Shown: piece by piece, positions 45,414 through 54,492 of the stretch | How the letters are laid out: every line of letters starts with the position of its first letter | Position numbering within the stretch: the first letter of the stretch is position 1 | From: an uncultured Neglectibacter sp. | GTDB lineage: Bacteria; Bacillota; Clostridia; Oscillospirales; Acutalibacteraceae | Reading direction: 5' to 3' | DNA length: 60,442 bases | Assembly (NCBI GenBank): GCA_946554335.1 | Contig: CAMNSA010000015.1 | Coordinates: 1-60,442, forward strand | The notes under the pieces: model-generated | What the model saw: only the letters and a program-made list of their open reading frames with translations | Told to the model about the DNA's origin: nothing | Databases searched by the model: none | Translations under genes and position numbers: made by a program

Positions 45414-45442
45414 TTGAAAAGTATACTAAAATGGTGTATATT
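45414..45442 (+). promoter_or_regulatory. nifS-nifU promoter
   Basis: -35 TTGAAA (45414-45419), 17-bp spacer and -10 TATATT (45437-45442), about 85 bp before nifS. The region 45310-45413 between the two divergent promoters is AT-rich and holds no other signal I can name. Confidence 0.65.
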
Positions 45443-45527
45443 AATTTCTGCACGAAACAAACTACAAAACATGTCGGGTGGGGTCAGCCCTCCCGGTACA
45501 GGATAGAGAAAGGATGGCAACAGTTTC

Positions 45528-46775
45528 ATGAGCAGGATCGTTTACGCTGACAACGCCGCCACCACCAGAGTTTCGGAACAGGTGCTGGAGAGCATGCTCC
45601 CCTTTTACCGGGAGGTATACGGAAACCCCTCCAGCCTTTACACCCTGGGCCAGCAGGCCAAGGCTCCTCTGGAGGAGGCCAGGGAAAAGGTGGCGAAATG
45701 CCTGGGCGCCCGCCCGAATGAGATCTATTTTACCAGCTGCGGGACGGAGAGCGACAACTGGGCGATCAAAGGCGTCGCTCGGGCTCTGAAGGGCAAGGGA
45801 AAGAACCATATCATCACCTCCAAATTCGAGCATCATGCGGTGCTGCACACCTGCGAGGCCCTGGAAAAAGAGGGCTTTCAGGTCACCTATCTGGATGTAT
45901 ATGAAAACGGCCTCGTCCGTCCGGAGGATGTGGAGACGGCCATTACGGAAAACACCGCCCTGGTCACCATCATGTACGCGAACAACGAGATCGGCACGAT
46001 CCAGCCCATTCCGGAGATCGGCGAGATCTGCAAAAAGCACGGCGTGCTCTTCCACACAGACGCGGTACAGGCCGTGGGTAATGTGGAGATCAATGTGAAG
46101 GATCAGAATATTGACCTGTTGTCTTTAAGCGGCCATAAGATCCACGCCCCCAAGGGGGTGGGCGCTCTCTATGTGCGCACCGGCGTCCCCCTTCAGAACT
46201 TCATCGATGGCGGCGCCCAGGAGCGGGCAAGGCGCGGGGGGACGGAAAATGTGGCCGAGATCGTAGGGCTTGCCACCGCCATGGAGCTTGCCTGCGCGGA
46301 CATTCCCGGGCGGATCCAACGGCTTTCCGCCATGCGGGATAAGCTGATCCATGAGGTTTTGAAGGTGGACAGGGCCCGCTTGAACGGTGACCCAATTCGC
46401 CGCCTTCCCGGCAACGCCAGCTTCTGCTTCCAGGGCGTGGAGGGAGAATCTCTCCTTTTACTGCTGGATTTAAAGGGCATCAGCGCCTCCTCCGGCTCCG
46501 CCTGCACAAGCGGCTCCCTGGACCCCAGCCATGTGCTGCTTTCCATCGGCTTGCCTCACGAGGTGGCCCACGGCTCCCTCAGGCTCTCTTTGGGGGATGA
46601 GAACACCATGGAGGATGTGGACTATATCATCGAAACGCTTCCCGGTATCATCGAGCGCCTGCGCTCCATGTCCCCCCTGTGGGACGCAATCCAGACCGGG
46701 AAGGTATCCTACGACAAGTATTTTACGGAAAGAAAAGCTCCTCATACAAACCGCTTTTTGGCGGTGGAGCATTAA
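45528..46775 (+). CDS. nifS: Cysteine desulfurase NifS
   Basis: A 415-residue pyridoxal-phosphate enzyme that takes sulfur from cysteine for Fe-S cluster assembly. The PLP lysine is in [11 protein letters not shown], the PLP-stacking His in KFEHHAVLH, and the persulfide cysteine in [17 protein letters not shown], which has the long loop of group I desulfurases. The C-terminus extends a little beyond the usual end. It is followed 23 bp later by nifU. Confidence 0.96.
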   Translation: MSRIVYADNAATTRVSEQVLESMLPFYREVYGNPSSLYTLGQQAKAPLEEAREKVAKCLGARPNEIYFTSCGTESDNWAIKGVARALKGKGKNHIITSKFEHHAVLHTCEALEKEGFQVTYLDVYENGLVRPEDVETAITENTALVTIMYANNEIGTIQPIPEIGEICKKHGVLFHTDAVQAVGNVEINVKDQNIDLLSLSGHKIHAPKGVGALYVRTGVPLQNFIDGGAQERARRGGTENVAEIVGLATAMELACADIPGRIQRLSAMRDKLIHEVLKVDRARLNGDPIRRLPGNASFCFQGVEGESLLLLLDLKGISASSGSACTSGSLDPSHVLLSIGLPHEVAHGSLRLSLGDENTMEDVDYIIETLPGIIERLRSMSPLWDAIQTGKVSYDKYFTERKAPHTNRFLAVEH

Positions 46776-46798
46776 TTTGAGAAAGGAAGAAACTTATC

Positions 46799-47224
46799 AT
46801 GGCATACAGTGAAAAGGTAATGGACCATTTCGCCAACCCCAGAAATGTGGGAGAGATGAAGGACGCCAACGGCATGGGCGAAGTGGGAAACCCCAAATGC
46901 GGGGACATCATGCGCATGTACATCAAGGTGGAGAACAACATCATCAAGGACGTTTCCTTTATGACCTTCGGCTGCGGGGCGGCCATCGCCACCAGCAGCA
47001 TGGCCACTGAGATGATCAAGGGAAAATCCCTGGACGACGCTTTGAAGCTTACCAACAAAGCAGTGATGGAGGCCCTGGACGGGCTTCCGCCGGTAAAGGT
47101 CCACTGCTCCGTTTTAGCGGAGCAGGCCATCAAAGCGGCCATCTCCGATTACTACCGCCGCCAGGGGATCGACCCCACCCCCTTCGTGGGCGAGGTTCCG
47201 GAATGTGAGGCCTGCGAGCTCTAA
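46799..47224 (+). CDS. nifU: Fe-S cluster scaffold NifU/IscU
   Basis: A 141-residue scaffold on which NifS builds Fe-S clusters. The three ligand cysteines are in GNPKCGD, FGCGAA and VHCSVLA. The C-terminal tail (VPECEACEL) adds two more cysteines, common in Clostridia NifU proteins. It lacks the second, Nfu-type domain of diazotroph NifU. With nifS it forms the minimal Fe-S system typical of strict anaerobes. Confidence 0.95.
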   Translation: MAYSEKVMDHFANPRNVGEMKDANGMGEVGNPKCGDIMRMYIKVENNIIKDVSFMTFGCGAAIATSSMATEMIKGKSLDDALKLTNKAVMEALDGLPPVKVHCSVLAEQAIKAAISDYYRRQGIDPTPFVGEVPECEACEL

Positions 47225-47225
47225 A

Positions 47226-47274
47226 AAGGAACCGGCCCTGCTTTTTTTTAAAAAGCAGAGCCGGTTCCTTTTTT
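47226..47274. terminator. Bidirectional terminator after nifU
   Basis: AAGGAACCGGC...GCAG pairs with CTGC...GCCGGTTCCTT and is followed by TTTTTT on the plus strand; the minus strand likewise ends in a T-run. A second G/C-rich stem GGGGAGAG/CTCTCCCC (47279-47310) follows towards the convergent gene. Confidence 0.9.
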
Positions 47275-47320
47275 GCAGAGGGGAGAGAACGCCGTCCCGT
47301 CCTCTCCCCTTCGGAAGAAA

Positions 47321-48124
47321 CTATTTACAGCATCTTCCGTTGTCGGGAAGATCAGTGGCCTTCGGGGGGAAGAACTCGTCTGTGGGGAAGTCGATGCGTC
47401 TGAACAGCTCGCAGGGGTTGTCGCTGGAGGCCACACATTCCTTTTCGGGAATACAGAAATCGTAAGCGGGGATCAGCATCTGCACGTTGCGCACGATCTG
47501 CACGATGATGAACAGGCCGATGGTGGCATACACGGTGTTCTTGCACTGGCCACATTCAAAATTGTCGCCGTAGCGCTGGCAGATACATTCCGGGATCCGG
47601 CAATAGGGCTCGCAGCCGCATACGGGATGGTCGCACAGCCTGGCGGAAAGGGCCACGGGCTCCGCCACCTGGACCGTGGCCTTGGGAAGCACCTTGCAGT
47701 CCTGTACATCCACGTCCTCCAGACAGCAGTCGGAAGAATACATCTTCACATTGCCCTCGCTGCCGTAGAGGATCACCTTCTTGTTGAAGATGGAAATACC
47801 GTTGATGGGTACCGGGCAAGAGGTAGGACCTCCGAACAGATCCAGGCACACATCGAAGAAGAAGGTCATATCCACGGAGTAAAAGCCCTTGTTGAAGGGA
47901 ATGGGCTGAAGGTCCAGATAGACCGTGATGACGCTTACATCCCGGATGCGCACATTGGTTGCGCTGTCTACCAAAGGCTGTCTCGAGGCGGGAAACAGCA
48001 CTCTGATATCCTCCAGGCAATCTTTATCAGAACACGAGTCGTAAATACGCATCGCGTCGATACAGACCGCCTCTTTGAAATAGTCCCGGCAGTCGTACTC
48101 GGGAATATTCTCGTTGTCGGCCAT
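47321..48124 (-). CDS. Uncharacterised cysteine-rich Clostridia protein, possible spore-coat component
   Basis: A 267-residue protein with 22 cysteines, including CC pairs and a dense CGCEPYC...CIC...CGQC cluster in the C-terminal third. Conserved-looking stretches are KEAVCIDAMRIYDSCSDKDC, PFNKGFYSVDMTFFF and FNKKVILYGSEGN. One hydrophobic segment (YATIGLFIIVQIV) follows the Cys cluster. I know similar unnamed proteins from Clostridia but no function. A sigma-K-like promoter precedes it, which with the Cys content suggests a disulfide- or metal-rich coat protein. The start is ATG at 48124 behind AAAGGAGGAGA; the longer frame to 48166 has no such site. Confidence 0.7.
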   Translation of the reverse strand: MADNENIPEYDCRDYFKEAVCIDAMRIYDSCSDKDCLEDIRVLFPASRQPLVDSATNVRIRDVSVITVYLDLQPIPFNKGFYSVDMTFFFDVCLDLFGGPTSCPVPINGISIFNKKVILYGSEGNVKMYSSDCCLEDVDVQDCKVLPKATVQVAEPVALSARLCDHPVCGCEPYCRIPECICQRYGDNFECGQCKNTVYATIGLFIIVQIVRNVQMLIPAYDFCIPEKECVASSDNPCELFRRIDFPTDEFFPPKATDLPDNGRCCK

Positions 48125-48153
48125 AGAAATCTCCTCCTTTAAGGTTTCTTCTT

Positions 48154-48180
48154 TATTGTATGACAAAGGAGGAAATTGGT
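48154..48180 (-). promoter_or_regulatory. Sigma-K-like promoter of the cysteine-rich gene
   Basis: On the minus strand CATACAATA (48154-48162) fits the sigma-K -10 CATAnnnTA exactly and also the sigma-E form CATACAnT. AC within CACC (48179-48180 is the AC) lies 16 bp upstream, as in the sigma-K -35 mACm. No vegetative -35 is visible. The ribosome binding site follows about 20 nt later. Confidence 0.55.
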
Positions 48181-48230
48181 GCTAAAGGGCGCCCTCCGCT
48201 TGAGATGCCCTTACCGGAATTCTTCGGGTA

Positions 48231-48785
48231 TTATGATTTCCTTTCGCTCTTTTTTTCGTTCTTCTTTTCCGCTTTTTCCGTGGGGTCCTGCAGCAGGATC
48301 TGGGCTGCCGCCCGTTTGATCCCGGCCTGGGCCGCCAGACACAGAGCCTGCTGCTCCGGGGATCCTCCCTCTGCGCAGGCTTTTTGCAGATCCTTGTGTA
48401 CCCGGGAAAGCGCCTCCTGATGCGCCTTTAAAAAGTAGTGAAAGGTCTCCTCGCAAAGGGGCATTTCCGAAAACAGCGCCTTGATCTCCTGAAGGGAAAG
48501 CTCCGTTTTCAGCATACAGATCATCAAAAGCCCCGCCAGATGGATCCGCCCATACTTCTTCTTTTCCGGGCGGGGCAGGACCCCGTTTTTCACATAGTTG
48601 TTCACCATGGAGCTGGTAAGCAGCGCGGCTTCGCCTCCGCGCTCAAAGGGCTCTATGATCTCCTTCAGATAGAGCAGCACCTGATCCATGTATAAAGGGA
48701 TTGCGGGAAGCTCCCCCCAGCTGGGGAAAACCTTCTCCTGTCCCTCCTTCATCCAAGCCTGTACCTTTTCCCAAGCGGCCTCCAT
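48231..48785 (-). CDS. DUF1836 domain-containing protein
   Basis: A 184-residue protein. Residues about 30-125 match DUF1836: MDQVLLYLKEII, LTSSMVNNYVKNGVLPRPEKKKYGRIHLAGLLMICMLK. The pattern of a helix-turn-helix with NYVK and KKKY resembles the MerR-like N-terminal fold, so a DNA-binding regulator is possible. The C-terminus is helical and ends in a Lys/Glu/Ser-rich tail. It is divergent from pcrA and lies upstream of the cysteine-rich gene on the same strand. Confidence 0.85.
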   Translation of the reverse strand: MEAAWEKVQAWMKEGQEKVFPSWGELPAIPLYMDQVLLYLKEIIEPFERGGEAALLTSSMVNNYVKNGVLPRPEKKKYGRIHLAGLLMICMLKTELSLQEIKALFSEMPLCEETFHYFLKAHQEALSRVHKDLQKACAEGGSPEQQALCLAAQAGIKRAAAQILLQDPTEKAEKKNEKKSERKS

Positions 48786-48881
48786 GTTCTGCCCCTTTCC
48801 CGGATCACCGTATCGTTTTTCTTAGTCTACCCGTGTTTTCGCGGATTGTCAAATCTCAGGGGAAAGCATCCCTCTTTTCCA

Positions 48882-48910
48882 TTGCTTTGTGCCCAAAAAT
48901 CAAGTATAAT
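48882..48910 (+). promoter_or_regulatory. pcrA promoter
   Basis: -35 TTGCTT (48882-48887), 17-bp spacer and perfect -10 TATAAT (48905-48910), 40 bp before the pcrA ATG. Confidence 0.75.
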
Positions 48911-48949
48911 GACAAGGTATGCAAAAAACACGAGAAAGGCTTCAAAACC

Positions 48950-51316
48950 ATGAGCTATACACAGGAAGAGAAGATCGAGCTGAGAAAAAGGGTGCTGAAA
49001 AAGGAGTTTTCCCGGATGAACAGCCGCCAGCAGGAGGCGGTGTTCACCACCGAGGGACCTCTGCTGGTGCTGGCCGGGGCCGGCTCCGGAAAGACTACCG
49101 TGCTGGTCAACCGCATCGCCAATATCGTGCGCTTTGGCAAGGCCTTTGAAAGCGGCTTTGTGGCCGACACTCTCACGGAAGAGGACCTTTCGGCCTGCGA
49201 AAGCTATCTTTCCGGCACAAAAAGCGAACTTTCGGACCTTACCCGGGCGCGGCTTTCCGTCAGCGCCTGTCCCCCTTACCGAGTGATGGCCATCACCTTT
49301 ACCAACAAAGCGGCCAAAGAGCTGAAGGACCGGCTGTGCCAGATGCTGGGCGAAGAGGGGGAGGACATCTGGGCCTCCACCTTCCACTCCAGCTGTGCAA
49401 GGATCCTGCGCCGGGACGGGGATCGGCTGGGCTATACCTCCCACTTTACCATCTACGACACGGACGACAGCCGCAGGTTGATGAAGGACATTATGAGAGA
49501 GCTGGATCTCTCGGAAAAAAGCCTTTCTCCCAAAGCGATCCTGGGAGAGATCTCCCGGGCCAAGGACGAGCTGATCCCCTCTGAGGAATACGAACGGCAG
49601 GCGGGGGATGACTTCCGGCTGAAGCTGATCGCCAGGGCCTACCGGCTCTATCAGCACCGGCTGAAGGATTCCGACGCCATGGACTTTGACGATCTTATTG
49701 TCAATACCGTGCGCCTTTTTCAGAGCTTCCCCGACGTGCTGGAATACTATCAGGACAAATTTCGTTATATTATGGTGGACGAATATCAGGACACAAACCA
49801 CGCCCAGTACGAATTTGTGAATCTGCTGGCAAAAAAAAGCGGGAACCTGTGCGTGGTGGGCGACGACGACCAGAGCATCTACAAATTCCGGGGCGCGACC
49901 ATTGAAAACATCATGAATTTTGAGGAGGATTTCCCCGGCGCCCAGGTGATCCGGCTGGAGCAGAACTACCGCTCCACCCAGAATATTCTGGACGCGGCCA
50001 ACGCCGTGATCTCCAACAACACCGCCCGCAAGGGAAAGAACCTGTGGACCAGCAAGGGCGCGGGCGACTCCATCTCCCTGCACACCGCCGAGGATGAGAC
50101 GGATGAGGCGGACTGTATTGCCCGGGCGATTTTAGACAGCGTTTCCGGAGGCAGGAAATTTTCAGACCACGCCGTGCTCTACCGCATGAACTCCCAGTCT
50201 CTCTCTCTGGAAAGAATGTTCGCGAAGCAGGGGATCCCCCACCGGATCATCGGCGGGACCAGGTTCTTTGACCGGGCGGAAATCCGGGATATGATCGCCT
50301 ATTTAAGCGTGATCAACAACCCGGACGACGAGGTGCGCCTGCGCCGTATTATCAATACGCCCAAGCGGGGCATCGGCGAAAAAAGCGTGAATACCGCGGG
50401 GGAAGCCGCCCAGCAGCTGGGAGAAAGCCTTTTCTCCATCATGACCCACCCCAAGGATTTCCCGGTCCTTTCCCGGGCCGCGGACCGGTTTCTGGAATTC
50501 TCCGGCATGATGGAAGAGCTGATAGAGGAAAACAACTCCGGCGAGGCCCTTCCCAGCGAGCTGTATGAGCAGCTTCTGGAAAAGACCGGGTACCGGGAAT
50601 ATCTTAGAGCGGAGGATCCGGAAAAGGCGGAGGAGAAGCTGGAAAACATCGGCGAGCTTTCCTCCATGCTCCGCCGGTACGAGGAGGAGACTGGGGGCGC
50701 GGGCGACCTCTCCGGATTTTTGGAGGAGGTTTCCCTGTTTACCGACATCGACAATTACGACACGGATTCGGACTCCGTGGTGCTGATGACCATCCATTCA
50801 GCCAAGGGCCTGGAATTTCCAGTGGTGTTCCTGCCCGGCTGGGAGGAGGGGGTCTTCCCCGGCTCCGCCGTGCTCTATGATCCCTCTCAGGTGGAGGAGG
50901 AGCGGCGCCTTGCCTATGTAGCCATCACCCGGGCAAGAGAAAAGCTGTATCTCTACCACGCCCAGTCCCGGATGCTGTTCGGCTCCACAAACCGCAATCA
51001 GATCTCCCGGTTCGCCCAGGAGATCCCGGAGGAGCTGGTAGAAAAGTCCCGCAGCCGGGAATTCCCCTCCTATCTTCCCAGCTTTGGGAAAACGGGCTTT
51101 TCTGAAGCCCGGCCCCAGGTGTACACTCCCACCCCTCAGAAGCAGGTCCCCCAGGGCACCTACAAGGCCGGGGACTCGGTGGAGCACAGGACATTCGGCA
51201 CAGGGCTGATCCTCTCCGCCACCCCCATGGCCAACGACACCCTTCTGGAGATCGCCTTTGAAAAGGTGGGGACGAAAAAGCTGTTTGCCAATTTTGCCAA
51301 GCTGAAAAAGCTGTAG
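48950..51316 (+). CDS. pcrA: UvrD/PcrA-family DNA helicase
   Basis: A 788-residue superfamily 1A helicase that unwinds 3'-5' in repair and displaces RecA. Walker A is LAGAGSGKTTVL, motif II VDEYQDTNHAQ, motif III GDDDQSIYKFRGA, motif V TIHSAKGLEFPVV and motif VI AYVAITRAREKLYLY. About 40 extra residues between motif I and Ia (around VADTLTEEDLSACESYLSG) are not in Bacillus PcrA. The C-terminal Tudor-like part (DSVEHRTFGTGLI) is present. The start is ATG at 48950, 40 bp behind a perfect -10. Confidence 0.92.
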   Translation: MSYTQEEKIELRKRVLKKEFSRMNSRQQEAVFTTEGPLLVLAGAGSGKTTVLVNRIANIVRFGKAFESGFVADTLTEEDLSACESYLSGTKSELSDLTRARLSVSACPPYRVMAITFTNKAAKELKDRLCQMLGEEGEDIWASTFHSSCARILRRDGDRLGYTSHFTIYDTDDSRRLMKDIMRELDLSEKSLSPKAILGEISRAKDELIPSEEYERQAGDDFRLKLIARAYRLYQHRLKDSDAMDFDDLIVNTVRLFQSFPDVLEYYQDKFRYIMVDEYQDTNHAQYEFVNLLAKKSGNLCVVGDDDQSIYKFRGATIENIMNFEEDFPGAQVIRLEQNYRSTQNILDAANAVISNNTARKGKNLWTSKGAGDSISLHTAEDETDEADCIARAILDSVSGGRKFSDHAVLYRMNSQSLSLERMFAKQGIPHRIIGGTRFFDRAEIRDMIAYLSVINNPDDEVRLRRIINTPKRGIGEKSVNTAGEAAQQLGESLFSIMTHPKDFPVLSRAADRFLEFSGMMEELIEENNSGEALPSELYEQLLEKTGYREYLRAEDPEKAEEKLENIGELSSMLRRYEEETGGAGDLSGFLEEVSLFTDIDNYDTDSDSVVLMTIHSAKGLEFPVVFLPGWEEGVFPGSAVLYDPSQVEEERRLAYVAITRAREKLYLYHAQSRMLFGSTNRNQISRFAQEIPEELVEKSRSREFPSYLPSFGKTGFSEARPQVYTPTPQKQVPQGTYKAGDSVEHRTFGTGLILSATPMANDTLLEIAFEKVGTKKLFANFAKLKKL

Positions 51317-51363
51317 AAAAAGCGTTTTTCCTTCCTCTTTAAATCCCGAAAGGTGGTTTTCCC

Positions 51364-51936
51364 ATGAGTTTAGCAGAGCTTTTCATTCTGGCCGTAGGGC
51401 TTTCCATGGACGCTTTCGCCGTGGCGGTGTGCAAGGGCCTCTCTTTGAGACAGGTCAAACCCTCACAGATGGCGCTGGTAGGCCTCTGGTTCGGCGGCTT
51501 TCAGGCGCTGATGCCTGTTTTGGGGTATCTTCTGGGAGTACGTTTTCGGGACAGCATCACCGCCTTTGACCACTGGATCGCCTTTTTCCTGTTGGGGCTC
51601 ATCGGCGTGAACATGATCCGGGAAGCGCTCAGCAAGGAAAAGGAAGCCCAGGAGGAAAGCGCCTCCCTCTCACCCCGCGCCATGCTTCCTTTGGCGGTTG
51701 CCACCAGCATCGACGCCCTGGCGGTAGGCGTAAGCTTTGCCTTTTTGGCGGTGGATATCGTCCCCGCCGTCTCCTTTATCGGCGTGGTCACCTTTTTGCT
51801 CTCCGCGGCGGGGGTCAAAGCGGGGGCCGTATTCGGCCTGCGCTATAAATCCAGGGCGGAGCTTGCCGGAGGAATCATCCTGATCCTGATCGGCGTCAAA
51901 ATTCTCTTGGAGCATCTGGGGCTTTTGCCCTTTTGA
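51364..51936 (+). CDS. mntP: Manganese efflux pump MntP
   Basis: A 190-residue protein with six membrane helices in two related halves, each with the family aspartate motif: GLSMDAFAVAVCKG in the first and ATSIDALAVGVSF in the second. MntP exports Mn2+. No yybP-ykoY-type Mn riboswitch is visible in the 47 bp before it. It lies between pcrA and the kinase on one strand and probably shares their transcript. Confidence 0.93.
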   Translation: MSLAELFILAVGLSMDAFAVAVCKGLSLRQVKPSQMALVGLWFGGFQALMPVLGYLLGVRFRDSITAFDHWIAFFLLGLIGVNMIREALSKEKEAQEESASLSPRAMLPLAVATSIDALAVGVSFAFLAVDIVPAVSFIGVVTFLLSAAGVKAGAVFGLRYKSRAELAGGIILILIGVKILLEHLGLLPF

Positions 51937-51953
51937 CCGGAGGAGGCCTTGCT

Positions 51954-52757
51954 ATGAACGAGCTTCAAAGCTTTTCCTTCTCTATTAACGGCCTTGTGAC
52001 AAGGGTTTGCTACGGGAAGGAGGAGATCCATTCCCTGTTCCTGCCCCTGATCTCCGCTCTCAGGAAGAGACAGGCGGAAAAGGAGAAACGGCTCATCGTC
52101 TTTCTGGCCGCGCCTCCCGGCGCGGGAAAATCCACCCTTGCCTCCTTTTTTGCCTTCCTGTCTCAAAACGATGGGGGAACACACATCGAAGCTTTGGGGT
52201 TGGATGGCTTTCACTACCATCAGGACTATATCCTCTCCCATCAGGCGAAGGACTTTGCGGGAAACCTGCGCCCCATGAAGGAGATCAAGGGAAGCCCCGA
52301 GACCTTTGACCTTGCCCGCTTCCGGGAAAAACTTCTGGCCTTACAGGCGGGAGACCCGCCCTGGCCGGTTTACGACAGAACCCTCCACGATGTGGTAGAG
52401 GACAAGCTATTTCCCACCTCCCCTATCGTCATTCTGGAGGGGAACTGGCTGCTGCTAAGGGAAAAGGGGTGGGAAGAGCTTTCCGCCCTTGCCGATCTCT
52501 CCATCTTTATCCGGGCAGAGGAAGGGCTTCTCAAAAAGCGCCTCATCGCCCGAAAGATCCAGGGCGGCCTTTCCAGGAAGGAGGCCGAGACCTTTTACCA
52601 AACCGGCGACGGGCCCAATGTGCTGAGGGCGCTGCAGGGCAGCCGGGAAGGAGACCTGATCCTCTCCCTTTCCGAAGAGGGGAGGTTCTCCCTTGTAAAG
52701 GGAAAAGAACTGCTTTGCGGCGGAAAGACCTCCCATGAAAATCCCCTCGTTTTTTAA
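51954..52757 (+). CDS. Nucleoside/nucleotide kinase-family P-loop protein
   Basis: A 267-residue protein of the uridine kinase/phosphoribulokinase-like class. The P-loop is APPGAGKSTLAS, followed by the acceptor region LGLDGFHYHQDY, the segment WPVYDRTLHDVVED and the EGNWLL strand. Similar Clostridia and enterobacterial proteins are annotated only as nucleoside/nucleotide kinase family; the phosphate acceptor is not known. I chose ATG at 51954 behind GGAGGAGG; the longer frame adds seven residues and overlaps mntP. Confidence 0.82.
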   Translation: MNELQSFSFSINGLVTRVCYGKEEIHSLFLPLISALRKRQAEKEKRLIVFLAAPPGAGKSTLASFFAFLSQNDGGTHIEALGLDGFHYHQDYILSHQAKDFAGNLRPMKEIKGSPETFDLARFREKLLALQAGDPPWPVYDRTLHDVVEDKLFPTSPIVILEGNWLLLREKGWEELSALADLSIFIRAEEGLLKKRLIARKIQGGLSRKEAETFYQTGDGPNVLRALQGSREGDLILSLSEEGRFSLVKGKELLCGGKTSHENPLVF

Positions 52758-52796
52758 AAGCAAGCCCATTTTTCTGTGGCATATTGACGGGGATTA

Positions 52797-52805
52797 TGCT
52801 ATACT
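52797..52805 (+). promoter_or_regulatory. Extended -10 promoter of the DUF1846 gene
   Basis: TGCTATACT is an extended -10 (TGn-TATACT). The -35 (TGGCAT, 17 bp upstream) is poor. It lies about 65 bp before the ATG. Confidence 0.5.
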
Positions 52806-52870
52806 GAATTCCAGATGTGATTTTTATTTCGGCCAAAAGATTCCGGGAAATTTCTTGAGGGGGAAACAGA

Positions 52871-54352
52871 ATGGAAACGGGCTTTGACAACGACAAATAT
52901 CTCAGTATGCAATCCAAGCAGATCCGGGAGCGGATCGATCAATTCGGCGGGAAGCTCTACCTGGAGTTCGGCGGGAAGCTCTTTGACGACTACCACGCCT
53001 CCCGGGTGCTGCCGGGATTCCAGCCGGACAGCAAGATCACCATGCTCAAGCAGCTGAGCGACCAGGCGGAGATCGTCATCGTCATCAACGCTTCGGACAT
53101 TGAAAAGAACAAGGTGCGGGGAGACCTGGGCATCACCTATGACCTGGATGTGCTTCGCCTGATCGACGCCTTCCGGGAGATCGGCCTCCTGGTAGGCAGC
53201 GTGGTGCTGACCAGGTACAGCGAGCAAAACGCCGCCAGAGCCTTTCAGGACCGGCTGGAATCCCTGGGGGTGAAGGTATACCGCCACTACACCATTCCCG
53301 GCTATCCCTCCAATGTTCCCCTCATCGTCAGCGACGAGGGCTTCGGGAAAAATGATTATATCGAGACCACCCGCTCTCTGGTGGTGGTCACAGCTCCGGG
53401 ACCCGGAAGCGGGAAAATGGCCACCTGCCTAAGCCAGCTCTACCACGAGCACAAACGGGGCGTCAAGGCGGGCTATGCCAAGTTTGAGACCTTCCCCATC
53501 TGGAATCTGCCCTTGAAGCACCCGGTAAACCTGGCCTATGAGGCCGCCACGGCAGATCTGAACGATGTGAATATGATCGACCCCTTCCATCTGGACGCCT
53601 ACGGCGTTACCGCCGTAAACTATAACCGGGATGTGGAGGTGTTCCCGGTGCTCAGCGCCATCTTTGAAAAGATCTCCGGCGCCTCCCCCTACCGTTCTCC
53701 CACCGACATGGGCGTGAACATGGCCGGAAACTGCATCGTGGACGACGAGGTTTGCAGCCGCGCCGCCCGGCAGGAGATCATCCGCCGTTACTACACCGCC
53801 ATGTGCGAACAGCGCCAGGGCGCCGGCACCAAGGAGGAAGCCTATAAGCTGGAGCTTCTCATGAACCAGGCGGGCGTTGCTCCCGCGGACCGCCCTGTGA
53901 TCTCCGACGCTTTGAGCCGGGCAGAGGACACCGGTCTGCCCGCCGCCGCCATAGAGCTGCCGGGAGGGAAAATTGTCACAGGGAAGACCTCTTCCCTGTT
54001 AGGCGCGGCCTCCGCCATGCTGCTCAACGCCCTGAAAGCCCTGGGCGGGATCCAGAAGGATATCCACCTCATCTCTCCCATCGTCATCGAGCCCATTCAA
54101 AATCTGAAGCTCAAGCATCTGGGCAACCGGAACCCAAGGCTTCACACGGACGAGATCCTGGTGGCTCTCTCCATCTGCGCCGCCACCAATCCCACCGCCG
54201 AGCTGGCCCTGCGCCAACTGCCCAAGCTGCGGGGCTGCGACGCCCACTCCTCCGTGATCCTTTCCCATATCGACGAGACCACCCTGCGCAAGCTGGGGAT
54301 CAACCTCACCTGCGAGCCCCAATACCAGACGAAGAAGCTCTATCATCCCTGA
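52871..54352 (+). CDS. DUF1846 domain-containing protein
   Basis: A 493-residue cytoplasmic protein that matches DUF1846 along its full length. A loop [22 protein letters not shown] at about 175-195 resembles a nucleotide-binding P-loop. Family members are widespread in Bacillota and some structures are known, but no reaction is established. GAGGGGG lies 8 nt before ATG. It is a single-gene unit with its own extended -10 promoter and a strong terminator. Confidence 0.9.
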   Translation: METGFDNDKYLSMQSKQIRERIDQFGGKLYLEFGGKLFDDYHASRVLPGFQPDSKITMLKQLSDQAEIVIVINASDIEKNKVRGDLGITYDLDVLRLIDAFREIGLLVGSVVLTRYSEQNAARAFQDRLESLGVKVYRHYTIPGYPSNVPLIVSDEGFGKNDYIETTRSLVVVTAPGPGSGKMATCLSQLYHEHKRGVKAGYAKFETFPIWNLPLKHPVNLAYEAATADLNDVNMIDPFHLDAYGVTAVNYNRDVEVFPVLSAIFEKISGASPYRSPTDMGVNMAGNCIVDDEVCSRAARQEIIRRYYTAMCEQRQGAGTKEEAYKLELLMNQAGVAPADRPVISDALSRAEDTGLPAAAIELPGGKIVTGKTSSLLGAASAMLLNALKALGGIQKDIHLISPIVIEPIQNLKLKHLGNRNPRLHTDEILVALSICAATNPTAELALRQLPKLRGCDAHSSVILSHIDETTLRKLGINLTCEPQYQTKKLYHP

Positions 54353-54366
54353 ATGAAAAGCCCGTC

Positions 54367-54415
54367 GCATACAAAAAGGAAGCGCTGCTTTACGCAGCGC
54401 TTCCTTTTTGTATGC
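54367..54415. terminator. Bidirectional terminator between DUF1846 and GH42 genes
   Basis: A perfect inverted repeat of about 22 bp, GCATACAAAAAGGAAGCGCTGC with its complement, surrounds a loop of about 5 nt. The A/T-rich inner part gives TTTTTG on either strand. Confidence 0.88.
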
Positions 54416-54492
54416 AGGCACTTTGCCTCCCAGCTTCCGGGAGACAGGTCCCCCCTGAAAAACATCTTCTCTTTCAGGGCTTCCCCTTTTGC

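Noticed and set aside
51317-51363. Possible manganese riboswitch before mntP
   Set aside because: The gap to pcrA is only 47 bp and has none of the conserved yybP-ykoY loops.
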